Below, piece by piece: positions 1 to 8,156 of a DNA stretch of 19,503 nt. Under the pieces are notes generated by a model, which was given only the letters and a program-made list of their open reading frames with translations, did not search any database and had not been told where the DNA came from. The stretch is from assembly GCA_019415645.1 (NCBI GenBank), contig DXYV01000049.1:1-19503 (forward strand), written 5' to 3'. The number at the start of each line of letters is the position of its first letter. The stretch's first letter is position 1. The translations under genes and the position numbers were made by a program. This DNA comes from Clostridiales bacterium (GTDB lineage: Bacteria; Bacillota; Clostridia; Oscillospirales; Oscillospiraceae).

Positions 1-2135
1 CCCGGGGACTGCTGCTGACGCTGGGCCTGGCGGCGGGCCTGCTGTGGTTTTGGGGCTGGACGGCGCTGTTTTACGCGCCCGGCGCGGCGTGGGCCGGAAC
101 GGAGGGGACTCTGACCGCCACCGTACTGGAGGAGCCGGAGGAGACGGACTTTGGAATCCGGGTGGAGGTGGAAGCGGACTGTGGCGTGCCCGTCCGGACG
201 CTGCTGTACGCCGGGACGGAATACGGCAGCCTGCGGCCGGGAGACCGGATCACGGGAATCGCCCGCTTTCAGGCTGCGGATTACCGGCAGGGCGAGAACG
301 TGACGTATTACACCTCTAAGGGAATCTTCCTGGTGGCTTACGCCGACGGAAGCCTGACCGTGGAGCGGGCGGAGCCCACGCCGCCGCGGTTTTGGCCGGT
401 GGTGTGGGCCGGGATGCTGCGGGATTCCCTGAAACGCTGCTTTGCAGACGCAGAGGCCGGGAGCCTGACTGAGGCGGTGGTGCTGGGTACACGGGATGGA
501 CTGACCGATTCCACCCGGGCCAGCTTCTCCCGGGTGGGGCTGTCCCACACGGTGGCGGTCTCGGGTATGCACGTGAGCTTTCTGGTTAGCCTGCTGCTGT
601 TCCTCTGCGGCCGCCGGAGAAAGCTGGCGGCCGCAGTCACGCTGCCGGCGCTGATTTTGTTCGCATTTCTGGTGGGGTGCAGTCCCTCGGTGGTGCGGGC
701 CGTGGTCATGCAGATTCTCCTGCTGCTGGCGCCCCTGCTGGGACGGGAGTCGGACGGGCCCACCTCGCTGAGCTTTGCCCTGCTGCTTCTTCTGCTGTGG
801 AATCCCTATGCCGCGGCCAGCATCAGCTTGCAGCTCTCTTTTGCGGCGGTGGCGGGTATTTTTCTGGTCAGCGGGCCGATTCTGGAAAAGCTGCGGCCCT
901 GCTGGGACTGGAAGGCCAGGAGCTGGCCCGGCGGCCTGGTGCGCCGGGCGGCCCACTTTGTATGCGCCACCTGCGCCACCACTTTGGGGGCGCTGCTGTT
1001 TACCACGCCCCTGTCCGCCCTCTACTTCGGCTCGGTGTCCATCCTGGCGCCGCTGGCCAATCTGTTGACGCTGTGGGCGGTCTCCTTCCTGTTCCTGGGT
1101 GGGCTGGCCGCCGGACTGGCGGGACTGCTCTCGGTGGGCGCGGGGAGTCTGCTGGCACTGCCGGTGACGGGGCTGGCCCGCTTTATCCTGTGGGTAGCGG
1201 AGACGCTGGGGCGGCTGCCCTTCGCCGCCGTGACGCTCAGCTCTCTCTACTATAAGCTCTGGCTGGGCGCAGTCTATCTGCTGGTGGGGGCGCTGTTCTG
1301 GTTCCGGCGGGAGGGCGTGCGCCCGATCCTCCCGCTGTGCGGCGGCGTGGTCACCCTGTGCGCCGCCATCGGCCTGACCCGGGCCTCCGTGGTCTCCGCG
1401 CCCCTGACGGTGGCGGCGCTGGACGTAGGGCAGGGCTCGGCCACCGCGGTATATGTGGAGGGCCGGACCATGCTGGTGGACTGCGGCGGCTCCTCTCTGA
1501 ACAATCCGGGCGATGTGGCGGCGGACTGGTTCCAGTCCTTCGGCGTCTCCCGGCTGGACCTGTTGGTGCTCACCCACTTTGACGACGACCACTTCAACGG
1601 GGTGGAGCAGCTTTTCGCCCGGTTGGATGTGGGCGCGGTGGCGGTGCCGGAGATTACGGATGAGACCGGACGCATGGCCCTGCTGGAGGGCTGGGCGGAG
1701 GCCGAGGGCGCGGCGGTGTGGAAGGTGGACGAGCAGAGCGCCGCTGAGCTGGGCCGCGCGCGGCTGACCCTCTACCCGCCGCTGGGCCAGGGCACCACCA
1801 ACGAGGAGGGGCTGTCCGCCCTGTGCTCCGTGGGACATTATGACGTGCTCATCACCGGCGACGCGGATTCGGCCATTGAGGCCATGCTGGTAAAGTACTT
1901 CGACCTGCCGGACATTGAGCTGCTGATGGTGGGACACCACGGCTCAAGACACTCCACCTCCGCCGCGTTTTTGGAGGCGGTCTCGCCGGAGACCGCCATC
2001 ATCTCCTGCGGCTACAATACCTATGGACATCCGGCGGACGAGACGCTCCAACGGCTGGCGCAGGCCGGCGTGGAGGTCTACCGCACGGATCAGCAGGGCA
2101 CCGTGACTGTCACCGTGTCCGGGGAAGGAACGTGA
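1..2135 (+). CDS. comEC: ComEC/Rec2 family DNA uptake channel protein (5' end missing)
   Basis: The reading frame is open from base 3 to the stop at 2133-2135, so the gene enters from the left and about 710 C-terminal residues are visible. ComEC forms the inner-membrane channel through which one strand of DNA enters during competence. Seen directly: the competence-domain signature around 480-600 (LGTRDGLTDSTR, then SHTVAVSGMH), many hydrophobic segments between roughly 560 and 1370, and a C-terminal metallo-beta-lactamase-like domain from about 1415 with LDVGQGSA, the metal-binding HFDDDH near 1575-1592, and GHHGSRHS near 1933. In the family this last domain is thought to be a nuclease that degrades the non-transported strand. 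The order comEC-holA is common in Firmicutes. Family identity is clear; whether this strain is transformable cannot be judged from here. Confidence 0.93.
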   Translation, partial: RGLLLTLGLAAGLLWFWGWTALFYAPGAAWAGTEGTLTATVLEEPEETDFGIRVEVEADCGVPVRTLLYAGTEYGSLRPGDRITGIARFQAADYRQGENVTYYTSKGIFLVAYADGSLTVERAEPTPPRFWPVVWAGMLRDSLKRCFADAEAGSLTEAVVLGTRDGLTDSTRASFSRVGLSHTVAVSGMHVSFLVSLLLFLCGRRRKLAAAVTLPALILFAFLVGCSPSVVRAVVMQILLLLAPLLGRESDGPTSLSFALLLLLLWNPYAAASISLQLSFAAVAGIFLVSGPILEKLRPCWDWKARSWPGGLVRRAAHFVCATCATTLGALLFTTPLSALYFGSVSILAPLANLLTLWAVSFLFLGGLAAGLAGLLSVGAGSLLALPVTGLARFILWVAETLGRLPFAAVTLSSLYYKLWLGAVYLLVGALFWFRREGVRPILPLCGGVVTLCAAIGLTRASVVSAPLTVAALDVGQGSATAVYVEGRTMLVDCGGSSLNNPGDVAADWFQSFGVSRLDLLVLTHFDDDHFNGVEQLFARLDVGAVAVPEITDETGRMALLEGWAEAEGAAVWKVDEQSAAELGRARLTLYPPLGQGTTNEEGLSALCSVGHYDVLITGDADSAIEAMLVKYFDLPDIELLMVGHHGSRHSTSAAFLEAVSPETAIISCGYNTYGHPADETLQRLAQAGVEVYRTDQQGTVTVTVSGEGT

Positions 2136-2139
2136 TTCC

Positions 2140-3192
2140 ATGGCACAAAAGACCAAAGCGGACAACTCCGCCATGAAAAAGCTGAAGCAGGACCTGAAGG
2201 AGGGCGGCCTGGGGAACCTCTACGTGTTCCGCGGAGAGGAGAGCTACCTGCGGGAATTTTACCTGGGGGAGATGAAGAAAAAGCTCCTGCCTGCGGGGCT
2301 GGAGGAATTCAACCTCCACACCATCCCGGGCAAGGAGTGCACCGTGGAGCGGCTGTCCCAGACCATCGACTGCCTGCCTATGATGAGCGAACGGACGTTG
2401 GTGGTGGTCACGGACTACGACCTGTTCGGTGGGGCCGCCGGCCAGCGGGAGGGCATGATGGAGTTGTTTGCCCAGCTGCCCGACTACTGCTGCCTGGTCT
2501 TTGTGTACGACCTGCTGGAGTACAAGCCGGACGCCCGCACCAAAATGGCGGCGGCGCTGAAAAAATACGGACAGGTGGTGCCCTTCAAACGCCAGGAGCA
2601 GGGAGACCTGGTGGACTGGATTGCCCGGCGGTTCCGGGCCCTGGACCACGACATCGGTTCCGAGGAGGCCAAGTATCTGATCTTCCTGTGCGGCGATCTG
2701 ATGAATAATCTGATCTCGGAGATCGGCAAGATCGGGGCCTATGCCCGCCACCGGAAGATCACCCGGGAGGACATCGACGCAGTGGCCATCCCCCAGATCG
2801 ACGCCATTGTGTTCCAGATGACCGACGCCATCGCCCGGGGCGACTTCGACAAGGCGGCCGCGGTCATGAGCGATCTGCTCAGCGGGCAGGAGTCCCCCAT
2901 CATGATCTTGTCCGTGGTGGGGAAATATTTCCGCCAGCTCTATACGGCCCGGCTGGTGTACGAAAACCGGAAGGGCACGGCGGACCTGATGGCCATGTGG
3001 GGGATGAAAAATTCCTGGCCCGCCGAAAAGCTGATGGACGCCGCACGGCGGTACTCGCTGCCCTGGTGCCGCAACGCGGTGCGCCGCTGCGCGGAGACCG
3101 ACCTGGCCATGAAGTCCTACGGCGGCGACGAGCGGGACCTGCTGGTGGGCCTGCTGATGGAGCTGGCCAACGTCGGGAGGGCGGCGCGATGA
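2140..3192 (+). CDS. holA: DNA polymerase III subunit delta (clamp loader)
   Basis: A 350-residue protein, the usual size for HolA, the subunit of the clamp-loader complex that opens the beta sliding clamp during replication. The N-terminal part carries the nucleotide-fold features of the family (NLYVFRGEESYLRE near residue 26, a central TLVVVTDYDLF strand) without a working Walker A motif, which is normal for delta. The C-terminal helical part has the typical MILSVVGKYFRQLY segment near residue 250. Start: ATG at 2140, 4 bases after the comEC stop, with a GGAAGGAA ribosome site inside the comEC end, so translation is probably coupled. Its last codon overlaps the start of rnmV by four bases (ATGA). 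Assignment rests on length, pattern and the comEC-holA context. Confidence 0.9.
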   Translation: MAQKTKADNSAMKKLKQDLKEGGLGNLYVFRGEESYLREFYLGEMKKKLLPAGLEEFNLHTIPGKECTVERLSQTIDCLPMMSERTLVVVTDYDLFGGAAGQREGMMELFAQLPDYCCLVFVYDLLEYKPDARTKMAAALKKYGQVVPFKRQEQGDLVDWIARRFRALDHDIGSEEAKYLIFLCGDLMNNLISEIGKIGAYARHRKITREDIDAVAIPQIDAIVFQMTDAIARGDFDKAAAVMSDLLSGQESPIMILSVVGKYFRQLYTARLVYENRKGTADLMAMWGMKNSWPAEKLMDAARRYSLPWCRNAVRRCAETDLAMKSYGGDERDLLVGLLMELANVGRAAR

Positions 3193-3779
3193 TTCGCATC
3201 CGGGAGGCCATCGTGGTGGAGGGCCGCTACGACAAGCATACGCTGGCTCAGGTGGTGGATACGGTGATTTTAGAGACCGCCGGCTTTGGCGTGTTCCATA
3301 ACCGGGAGCAGGTGGAGCTGCTGCGCCGCCTGGCGGAGAAGCAGGGGCTGATCGTGCTGACCGATTCCGACGGCGCGGGCTTTGTCATCCGCAACTTTCT
3401 GAAGGGCGCGCTGCCGAAGGACCGGGTAAAGCATGCCTACATCCCCGACGTGTACGGCAAGGAGCGCCGGAAGCGGGTGGGCGGCAAGGAGGGCAAGCTG
3501 GGCGTGGAGGGAATGCGCCCCGAGGTGCTGGAGACCGCCCTGCGCCGGGCCGGAGCCACCTTCCTGGACGCGGATGCGCCCGACCGGCCCAGAGGCGAGC
3601 TGACCAAGGCCGACCTGTTTGCCCTGGGCCTGACCGGCGCACCGGACAGCGCCCAGCGCCGGGCCGCGCTGCTGCGCCGGCTGGAGCTGCCAGAGCACCT
3701 GAACACCAACGGCCTGCTGATGGTGCTCAACGCCCTCTATACGGCGGAGGAGCTGGAGCATCTTCTGCGCGAGATCTGA
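3189..3779 (+). CDS. rnmV: Ribonuclease M5 (5S rRNA maturation, TOPRIM nuclease)
   Basis: RNase M5 trims precursor 5S rRNA in low-GC Gram-positives. The 196-residue protein opens with a TOPRIM domain: IVVEGRYDK places the catalytic glutamate at residue 11, and LTDSDGAG gives the acidic DSD at 59-61. The C-terminal half is basic and matches the usual extension that reads the 5S precursor with ribosomal protein L18. A longer in-frame ORF begins at 2997, but ATG 3189 is the right start: it overlaps the holA stop as ATGA, sits behind GGGAGGGCGG, and gives the family's length and N-terminus. In many Firmicutes rnmV is followed by rsmA (ksgA); here it is followed by a terminator and a convergent gene, so that link is broken. 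Confidence 0.92.
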   Translation: MIRIREAIVVEGRYDKHTLAQVVDTVILETAGFGVFHNREQVELLRRLAEKQGLIVLTDSDGAGFVIRNFLKGALPKDRVKHAYIPDVYGKERRKRVGGKEGKLGVEGMRPEVLETALRRAGATFLDADAPDRPRGELTKADLFALGLTGAPDSAQRRAALLRRLELPEHLNTNGLLMVLNALYTAEELEHLLREI

Positions 3780-3781
3780 AT

Positions 3782-3824
3782 CCAAACACCGGGCCATGCA
3801 CGCTGTGCATGGCCCGGTGTTTGG
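3782..3824. terminator. Bidirectional hairpin between convergent rnmV and cysK
   Basis: A perfect 19-bp inverted repeat (3782-3800 with 3806-3824) around a 5-base loop fills the 47-bp gap between two converging genes. It would form in transcripts from either side. There is only a short T stretch (GTTT) after it on the plus strand, so it resembles a GC-rich hairpin stop serving both directions more than a textbook one. Confidence 0.8.
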
Positions 3825-3826
3825 GT

Positions 3827-4747
3827 TTAAGGGGCCTGAAACAGCCCGGTAGACAGATAGCGCTCCCCGGTGTCGGGCAGCAGCGCGACAATGAGCTTGC
3901 CGGCATATTCCGGCCGCTGGGCCAGCCGCAGGGCGGCGGCCGCCGCCGCGCCGGAGGAGATTCCGGCAAACACGCCCTCCTTCGCGGCCAGCGCCCGGGC
4001 GGTCTGGGCCGCCTCTTCGCCGGGAATGGCGACGACCTCGTCGTACACCGACCGGTCCAAAACCTGGGGCACAAAGTTGGCCCCGATTCCCTGAATTTTA
4101 TGGGGACCGGCCCAGCCCTGGGACAGGAGGGGGGATTCGGCGGGCTCCACCGCCACCACCCGCACGCCGGGGTTCTGTTCCTTCAGATAGCGGCCAACGC
4201 CGGTGATGGTGCCGCCGGTGCCCACGCAGGCCACGAAGAGGTCCACGGTCCCGTCGGTGTCCCGCCAGATCTCCGGGCCGGTGGTCTCGTAGTGGGCCCT
4301 GGCGTTGGCCGGATTGTCGAACTGGCCGGGAATGAAGGCCGAGGGGTAGGCGGCCGCCAGCTCATTGGCCTTGTCCACGGCGCCCTGCATCCCCTTGGCG
4401 CCCTCGGTGAGGACCAGCTCCGCCCCCAGCGCGGCCAGCAGGGAGCGCCGCTCCTGGCTCATGGTGTCGGGCATGGTGAGGATGAGGTGATAGCCCCGCA
4501 GGGCGGCGATATAGGCCAGCCCCACGCCGGTGTTGCCGGAAGTGGGCTCGATGATGACAGTACCCTCCCGGAGCAGGCCGGCCTCCTCCGCCGCGTTCAG
4601 CATATACAGGGCGGCCCGGTCCTTGGCGGAAGACAGGGGGTTGAAGCACTCCAGCTTGACGGCCAGGTTGGCGTTGGGAGCCAGCCGGTTGAGCCGGAGC
4701 AGCGGGGTGTTGCCGATCAGGTCGGTCATAGCGTTGGCGATGTTCAT
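3827..4747 (-). CDS. cysK: Cysteine synthase A (O-acetylserine sulfhydrylase)
   Basis: A PLP enzyme that makes L-cysteine from O-acetylserine and sulfide in the cytoplasm. The protein is 306 residues, the normal CysK length. Visible motifs: the Schiff-base lysine K42 in SSAKDR (more often SVKDR), the substrate loop PTSGNTG at 68-74, the phosphate-binding GTGGT at 176-180, GISSGAA near 262-268, and the C-terminal LLPDTGERYLST. Start ATG at 4747 follows GGAGGG with 7 bases between. It lies 109 bp downstream of metQ on the same strand, and I see no convincing own promoter, so it may be read partly from the metQ transcript. Cystathionine beta-synthase-like proteins share the fold, but length and motifs favour CysK. 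Confidence 0.95.
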   Translation of the reverse strand: MNIANAMTDLIGNTPLLRLNRLAPNANLAVKLECFNPLSSAKDRAALYMLNAAEEAGLLREGTVIIEPTSGNTGVGLAYIAALRGYHLILTMPDTMSQERRSLLAALGAELVLTEGAKGMQGAVDKANELAAAYPSAFIPGQFDNPANARAHYETTGPEIWRDTDGTVDLFVACVGTGGTITGVGRYLKEQNPGVRVVAVEPAESPLLSQGWAGPHKIQGIGANFVPQVLDRSVYDEVVAIPGEEAAQTARALAAKEGVFAGISSGAAAAAALRLAQRPEYAGKLIVALLPDTGERYLSTGLFQAP

Positions 4748-4788
4748 AAATAACCCTCCGATTTAGTAGGAATTTTGGGGTGCGGAGA

Positions 4789-4834
4789 GCCCCGCCGGAA
4801 GGCGGGGCCTCCTGCTTCCCGCCGCCGGCGGGAA
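4789..4834 (-). terminator. Two GC hairpins between metQ and cysK, weak terminator candidates
   Basis: Two compact stems lie in the 109-bp gap: 8 bp at 4816-4823/4827-4834 with a 3-base loop, then 8 bp at 4789-4796/4801-4808 with a 4-base loop, in minus-strand order. Neither is followed by a T run on the minus strand, so they may attenuate or protect message ends more than stop transcription cleanly. Confidence 0.45.
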
Positions 4835-4856
4835 AACTGTGTGCGAAACGAGGCAA

Positions 4857-5696
4857 TCAGAACAGGGGCACCACGGCGCCGCTGTAAGTCTCCTCGATAT
4901 AGGACTTGACCTCGTCAGACTGGAGGGCGTCCACCAGGGCCAGAATGGCCTCGTTGTTCTCGTTGCCCTCCTTCACGGCCACCACGTTGGCATAGGCCTG
5001 GGCGGCTTCGCCGTCAGAGGCCTCCACAGCCAGCGCGTCGGCGATGCTCAGACCGGCGTCGATGGCGTAGTTGCCGTTGATAACGGCCATATCCAGGTCA
5101 GCCAGACGCTGGGGCAGCTGAGCGGCCTCCATCTCCACGATCTCCAGGTTTTTGGGGTTCTCCACGATGTCCAGGACCGTGGCGGTAAGGCCGGCGTCCT
5201 CGGCCAGGGTAATCAGCCCCTCCTGCTCCAGCAGAAGCAGGGCGCGGGCCTCGTTGGTAGCATCGTTGGGCACGCCGATCTGGGCGCCGTCAGCCAGCGC
5301 ATCCAGGGAATCGGTCTTGCCGGCGTACAGGCCGAAGGGCTCGTAGTGAATCTCAGCCACGCTGACCAGGTGAGTGCCGTTCTCCTCGTTGAAGTCGTTC
5401 ATGTAGGTGATGTGCTGGAAGTAGTTGGCGTCAATGGAGCCGTCCTCCACTGCATTGTTGGGCATGACATAGTCGGTGAACTGCTGAATCTCCAGGGTGA
5501 TGCCCTGCTCGGCCAGGATGTCTTTTGCGACCTCCAGAATTTCAGCGTGGGGAGCGGGGGAGGCGCCTACCGTGATGGTGGTGGTTTCGCCGCCGGCGGA
5601 GGGGCTGGCGCTGGAATCGTCGCTGTTTCCGCAGGCAGTGACGCTGACGGCCAGGAGGCCGGCCAGAAGGGCGGCTGCAAGCTTCTTGTGTTTCAT
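4857..5696 (-). CDS. metQ: Methionine ABC transporter substrate-binding lipoprotein MetQ
   Basis: The 279-residue protein is the extracellular methionine-binding component of the MetNIQ importer. It begins with a lipoprotein signal peptide: basic MKHKK, a hydrophobic run, and lipobox VTAC with the lipidated cysteine at residue 22, followed by a Ser/Asp-rich linker. The mature part has NLPA-family features (TVGASPAPHAEIL, then YVMPNNAVEDGSIDANYFQH, and YAIDAGL). The frame is open upstream to 5915, but ATG 5696 is clearly the start: it follows AAAGGAGA and gives the signal peptide. It is encoded last in the order metN, metI, metQ, yet is separated from metI by a terminator and has its own promoter and T-box leader. 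NLPA proteins can also bind other small ligands; the Met-specific leader supports methionine. Confidence 0.94.
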   Translation of the reverse strand: MKHKKLAAALLAGLLAVSVTACGNSDDSSASPSAGGETTTITVGASPAPHAEILEVAKDILAEQGITLEIQQFTDYVMPNNAVEDGSIDANYFQHITYMNDFNEENGTHLVSVAEIHYEPFGLYAGKTDSLDALADGAQIGVPNDATNEARALLLLEQEGLITLAEDAGLTATVLDIVENPKNLEIVEMEAAQLPQRLADLDMAVINGNYAIDAGLSIADALAVEASDGEAAQAYANVVAVKEGNENNEAILALVDALQSDEVKSYIEETYSGAVVPLF

Positions 5697-5826
5697 AATC
5701 GTATCTCCTTTGGTTGAAAATGTGGTCCAGCCACACGGAACTGGTTTGGCCTGAAGGGCCGGTTTGTCTGAGGCGACGGATTGTGCCGCAAACACAAATG
5801 TTTCCGAATGGAGCTGCCGGAGCAAC

Positions 5827-5869
5827 AAAAAACGCCCTTGCGTGCAAATGTGTTGCAACGACAAGGACG
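5827..5869 (-). terminator. T-box terminator of the metQ leader
   Basis: On the minus strand CGTCCTTG (5869-5862) pairs with CAAGGGCG (5840-5833) including one G-U, with an inner stem (TGCAA/TTGCA) in the loop, followed by six T (5832-5827). Its 5' arm is the same CCTTG used in the antiterminator. Confidence 0.88.
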
Positions 5870-6146
5870 AGAGCGATTCGCTTCGTGGTACCACCTTGAT
5901 TCGCCCAAACCTCACGATTTGGGCCTTACAGAGTGCGGGACGGAGGTCCGATACTCCTGCGCGGTGACGGGCGCACCCGTCGCAGCCTAAACGAAGTGTT
6001 CCGCAGTCGGCTGCGCGGCTCCAAGACCATGTTCGGCGCGGCCTTCCGTACCCCTTCTCACCAACCGGGGCTCTCTGCGACGTATCTCCGCACGTACTCT
6101 TCTTTTCATTGCCTTTGATTTAGCGATATTCCGTTGTGCCTGGGTT
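5827..6146 (-). ncRNA. Methionine-specific T-box riboswitch upstream of metQ
   Basis: All parts of a T-box leader can be read on the minus strand. Stem I starts with AAGAAGAGTACGTG (about 6105-6090), carries the distal AGAGAG...GGTTGGTGAGAA element (about 6078-6052) and ends in a specifier loop, GAAC-ATG-GTCTTGGAGC, with ATG at 6030-6028. The spacing from specifier to GAGC matches that recalled for B. subtilis glyQS, and a purine follows the codon. The T-box proper is AAGGTGGTACCACG (5897-5884); its bulge UGGU would pair with ACCA, as expected for tRNA-Met with discriminator A. The 5' CAAGG of this element can pair with CCTTG of the terminator, giving mutually exclusive antiterminator and terminator. 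Uncharged tRNA-Met should therefore turn metQ on. The 5' end is estimated from the promoter. Confidence 0.92.
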
Positions 6147-6152
6147 GCATCT

Positions 6153-6182
6153 ACTATACCCCAGGCAAAGCGATTCTGTCAA
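6153..6182 (-). promoter_or_regulatory. Promoter of the T-box/metQ transcript
   Basis: On the minus strand a perfect -35 TTGACA (6182-6177) is followed after 18 bases by TATAGT (6158-6153). Transcription would begin near 6146, just upstream of the T-box stem I. Confidence 0.85.
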
Positions 6183-6196
6183 GGTTGCATTATGCA

Positions 6197-6235
6197 CAAA
6201 AGAACAGGCGGAAAAGCGGGTTCGCTTTTCCGCCT
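6197..6235 (-). terminator. Intrinsic terminator after metI
   Basis: A 13-bp stem (AGGCGGAAAAGCG with its complement, 6206-6235) and a 4-base loop, followed on the minus strand by GTTCTTTTG, lies 15 bases past the metI stop. It separates the metNI transcript from the T-box-controlled metQ transcript. Confidence 0.85.
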
Positions 6236-6250
6236 GCGTAGAAAATCAGC

Positions 6251-7015
6251 TCACGAGAGGCCGGCCTTGTCGGCCTTGGAACGCCGGGCGCGGCGCGCGG
6301 ACTTTTTGCCGTTCCGGGAGATGCGGCGGTCCAGCGCCACGGCGAAGTGGGTGCCCAGCGTCTGGAAGATCTGCACCAGAATTACCAGGATGACCACAGC
6401 CACCACCATGACTAGAACCTTGCGGCGGTAATAGCCGTAGTTGATGGCGATGGCGCCCAGACCGCCGCCGCCGATGATTCCGGCCATGGCGCCGTAGCTG
6501 AGAATGGTGATAAAGGCGGTGGTAAAGCCGGTGATGAGGGAGGGCAGGCACTCGGGCAGCAGGACCTTCCAGACGATCTGGAAGGGGGAGCAGCCCATGG
6601 ATTGGGCGGCCTCCAGAATTCCCTTGTCCGCCTCCCGCAGGGAGCCCTCCACCAGACGGGCCACAAAGGGAAAGGCGGCGATGACCAGCGGGACGATCAG
6701 GGCCATGGTGCCCACGCTGGTGCCCATGATAAGGCGGGAGAGGGGAATGACCATCATCATCAGAATCAGGAAGGGCACGGAGCGCAGAATGTTGATGACA
6801 AAGTTGAGTACCTTCATCAGCGCGCCGGGCAGAGGCCGGATTCCGCCGGCTTCCCCGGTGACCAGAATCACGCCCAGAGGCAGACCGATCACATAGGCCA
6901 GCGCTGTGGACAAAAAGGTGGAATAGATGGTCTCCCAGATGCCCATGGGCAGGCTCTGGGCCAGAATTTGGAGCTGCTCCGCCAGGTCGGCGGAATCGAG
7001 AAGACGGTCAAGCAT
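6251..7015 (-). CDS. metI: Methionine ABC transporter permease MetI
   Basis: The membrane-spanning subunit of the methionine importer, working as a dimer with MetN. The 254-residue protein has about five or six hydrophobic segments and the EAA loop that docks on the ATPase (EAAQSMGCSPFQI, residues 135-147, then LLPE). It is longer than a typical MetI (around 217 residues) because of a hydrophilic N-terminus and a strongly basic C-terminal tail (residues 229-254, many Arg/Lys). The frame stays open to 7156, but ATG 7015 is chosen because it overlaps the metN stop by eight bases (ATGCTTGA), a usual coupled arrangement, and gives the family N-terminus. A terminator follows the stop. Confidence 0.93.
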   Translation of the reverse strand: MLDRLLDSADLAEQLQILAQSLPMGIWETIYSTFLSTALAYVIGLPLGVILVTGEAGGIRPLPGALMKVLNFVINILRSVPFLILMMMVIPLSRLIMGTSVGTMALIVPLVIAAFPFVARLVEGSLREADKGILEAAQSMGCSPFQIVWKVLLPECLPSLITGFTTAFITILSYGAMAGIIGGGGLGAIAINYGYYRRKVLVMVVAVVILVILVQIFQTLGTHFAVALDRRISRNGKKSARRARRSKADKAGLS

Positions 7016-8012
7016 GATAATCGGGCACCTCCTCGGCGGTGACGTTGGGCTGACTGCGGATATAGGCCAGGGCCTTGGCGGCCTCGGCGGGGTCCTCGGG
7101 CAGACCCAGCAGCATGGAGCCGAAGGCCTTGCCGTCGATGTTCCGGGTGTCCGCACCCAGAATGTTGACCTTCACGCCGCAGTCGATGGCCAGGGAGGCG
7201 ATCAGCGGTTCATAGGAGGAGCCGCCGTTGAACACCACGCGCACCACCTGATGCACCGGGAACTGGTCGATGACCGCGCCCTCGGGATAGACCAGGCGGC
7301 GGCCAGCCTCGGTTTTGGGGTTGGAGAAGATGTCCTCCACCGTGCCGGTCTCAGCCACCTTGCCGTGGTCCAGAATGGCCACATGGGAGCAGATCTCTTC
7401 AATGACCGACATCTCGTGGGTGATGATGATGGCGGTGATGCCCAGCCGCTTGTTGATGTCCTGAATCAGGCGCAGAATGGCGCGGGTAGTGGTGGGGTCC
7501 AGGGCGGAGGTGGCCTCATCGCACATGAGCACCTGGGGGTCGGAGGCCAGAGCACGGGCGATGGCGATGCGCTGCTTCTGGCCGCCGGAGAGCTGGGCGG
7601 GATAGGCATCCGCCTTGTCGGGCAGACCCACGATCTCCAGCAGCTCCAGGGCCCGCTTGCGGGCCTCGGCCTTGCCCTTGCCGGCAATCTCCATGGGAAA
7701 GCAGATGTTGCCCAGACAGGTGCGCTGCATCAGCAGGTTGAACTGCTGAAAGATCATGCTGATGGAGCGGCGGACCTGCCGCAGCTCCTTCTCGCTCATG
7801 GCGGTCAGATCCGCGCCGTTGAGCAGCACCTGGCCGGAGGTGGGGCGCTCCAGCAGGTTGATGCAGCGCACCAGCGTGGACTTGCCCGCGCCGCTCATGC
7901 CGATAATACCGTAGATGTCGCCGTCGTTCACCGTCAGGGAGACGTGGTCCAGCGCGGTAAAGGGCGCGCCGTTGACCTCGAAGGTCTTGGTCAGTTCTCT
8001 GAGTTCAATCAC
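7008..8012 (-). CDS. metN: Methionine ABC transporter ATP-binding protein MetN
   Basis: The ATPase of the methionine importer, 334 residues. Walker A GMSGAGKST is at 38-46, the Q-loop FQQ near 88-90, the ABC signature LSGGQ at 141-145, Walker B VLMCDE at 161-166 and the switch histidine at 199. The C-terminal 80 or so residues form the NIL domain (near VVRVVFNGGSSYEPLI), which in E. coli MetN binds methionine and shuts the transporter when the cell has enough. The start is GTG (8012-8010), placed by the AAAGGAG ribosome site nine bases upstream and by the family N-terminus MIELRELTKTF. It has its own promoter with a short leader in which I see no riboswitch. Confidence 0.95.
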   Translation of the reverse strand: MIELRELTKTFEVNGAPFTALDHVSLTVNDGDIYGIIGMSGAGKSTLVRCINLLERPTSGQVLLNGADLTAMSEKELRQVRRSISMIFQQFNLLMQRTCLGNICFPMEIAGKGKAEARKRALELLEIVGLPDKADAYPAQLSGGQKQRIAIARALASDPQVLMCDEATSALDPTTTRAILRLIQDINKRLGITAIIITHEMSVIEEICSHVAILDHGKVAETGTVEDIFSNPKTEAGRRLVYPEGAVIDQFPVHQVVRVVFNGGSSYEPLIASLAIDCGVKVNILGADTRNIDGKAFGSMLLGLPEDPAEAAKALAYIRSQPNVTAEEVPDYHA

Positions 8013-8052
8013 AGGCAGGAACTCCTTTTGTCGTTTTTACCTTAACGGTGAC

Positions 8053-8081
8053 ATTTTATGCGAAAGTGTGGGCAAAGTCAA
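8053..8081 (-). promoter_or_regulatory. Promoter of metN-metI
   Basis: On the minus strand TTGACT (8081-8076), 17 bases, then TAAAAT (8058-8053). The leader to the GTG start would be only about 35 bases. The -35 box lies five bases beyond the outer edge of the downstream duplicate of the nifU end, so the insertion behind nifU stopped just short of this promoter. Confidence 0.82.
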
Positions 8082-8085
8082 GGGG

Positions 8086-8156
8086 CGGCAATTCAATGGG
8101 CGTGGCAGCAGGAGCAGTCCCCGGCAGTACAGCCCACGATGGGCTCCGGGTCGATG
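8086..8156. repeat. Second copy of the nifU 3' end (direct repeat)
   Basis: These 71 bases are identical to 8306-8376 except for one position (G at 8117, A at 8337). They repeat the last 21 or so codons of nifU, including the cysteine-rich tail, the stop codon and 7 bases after it. The copy is cut off from any start codon of its own and is a remnant made by the insertion of the element at 8157-8305. Confidence 0.93.

Noticed and set aside
3809..4753. A 314-codon plus-strand frame opposite cysK
   Set aside because: cysK on the minus strand is unmistakable; the antisense frame is a compositional shadow.
5697..5915. N-terminal extension of metQ to 5915
   Set aside because: It would read through the T-box terminator and displace the lipoprotein signal peptide; the ATG at 5696 has a proper ribosome site.
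8013..8081. A SAM or other methionine riboswitch before metN
   Set aside because: The leader from the promoter to the GTG start is only about 35 bases, too short for any known SAM riboswitch, and no such motif is present.
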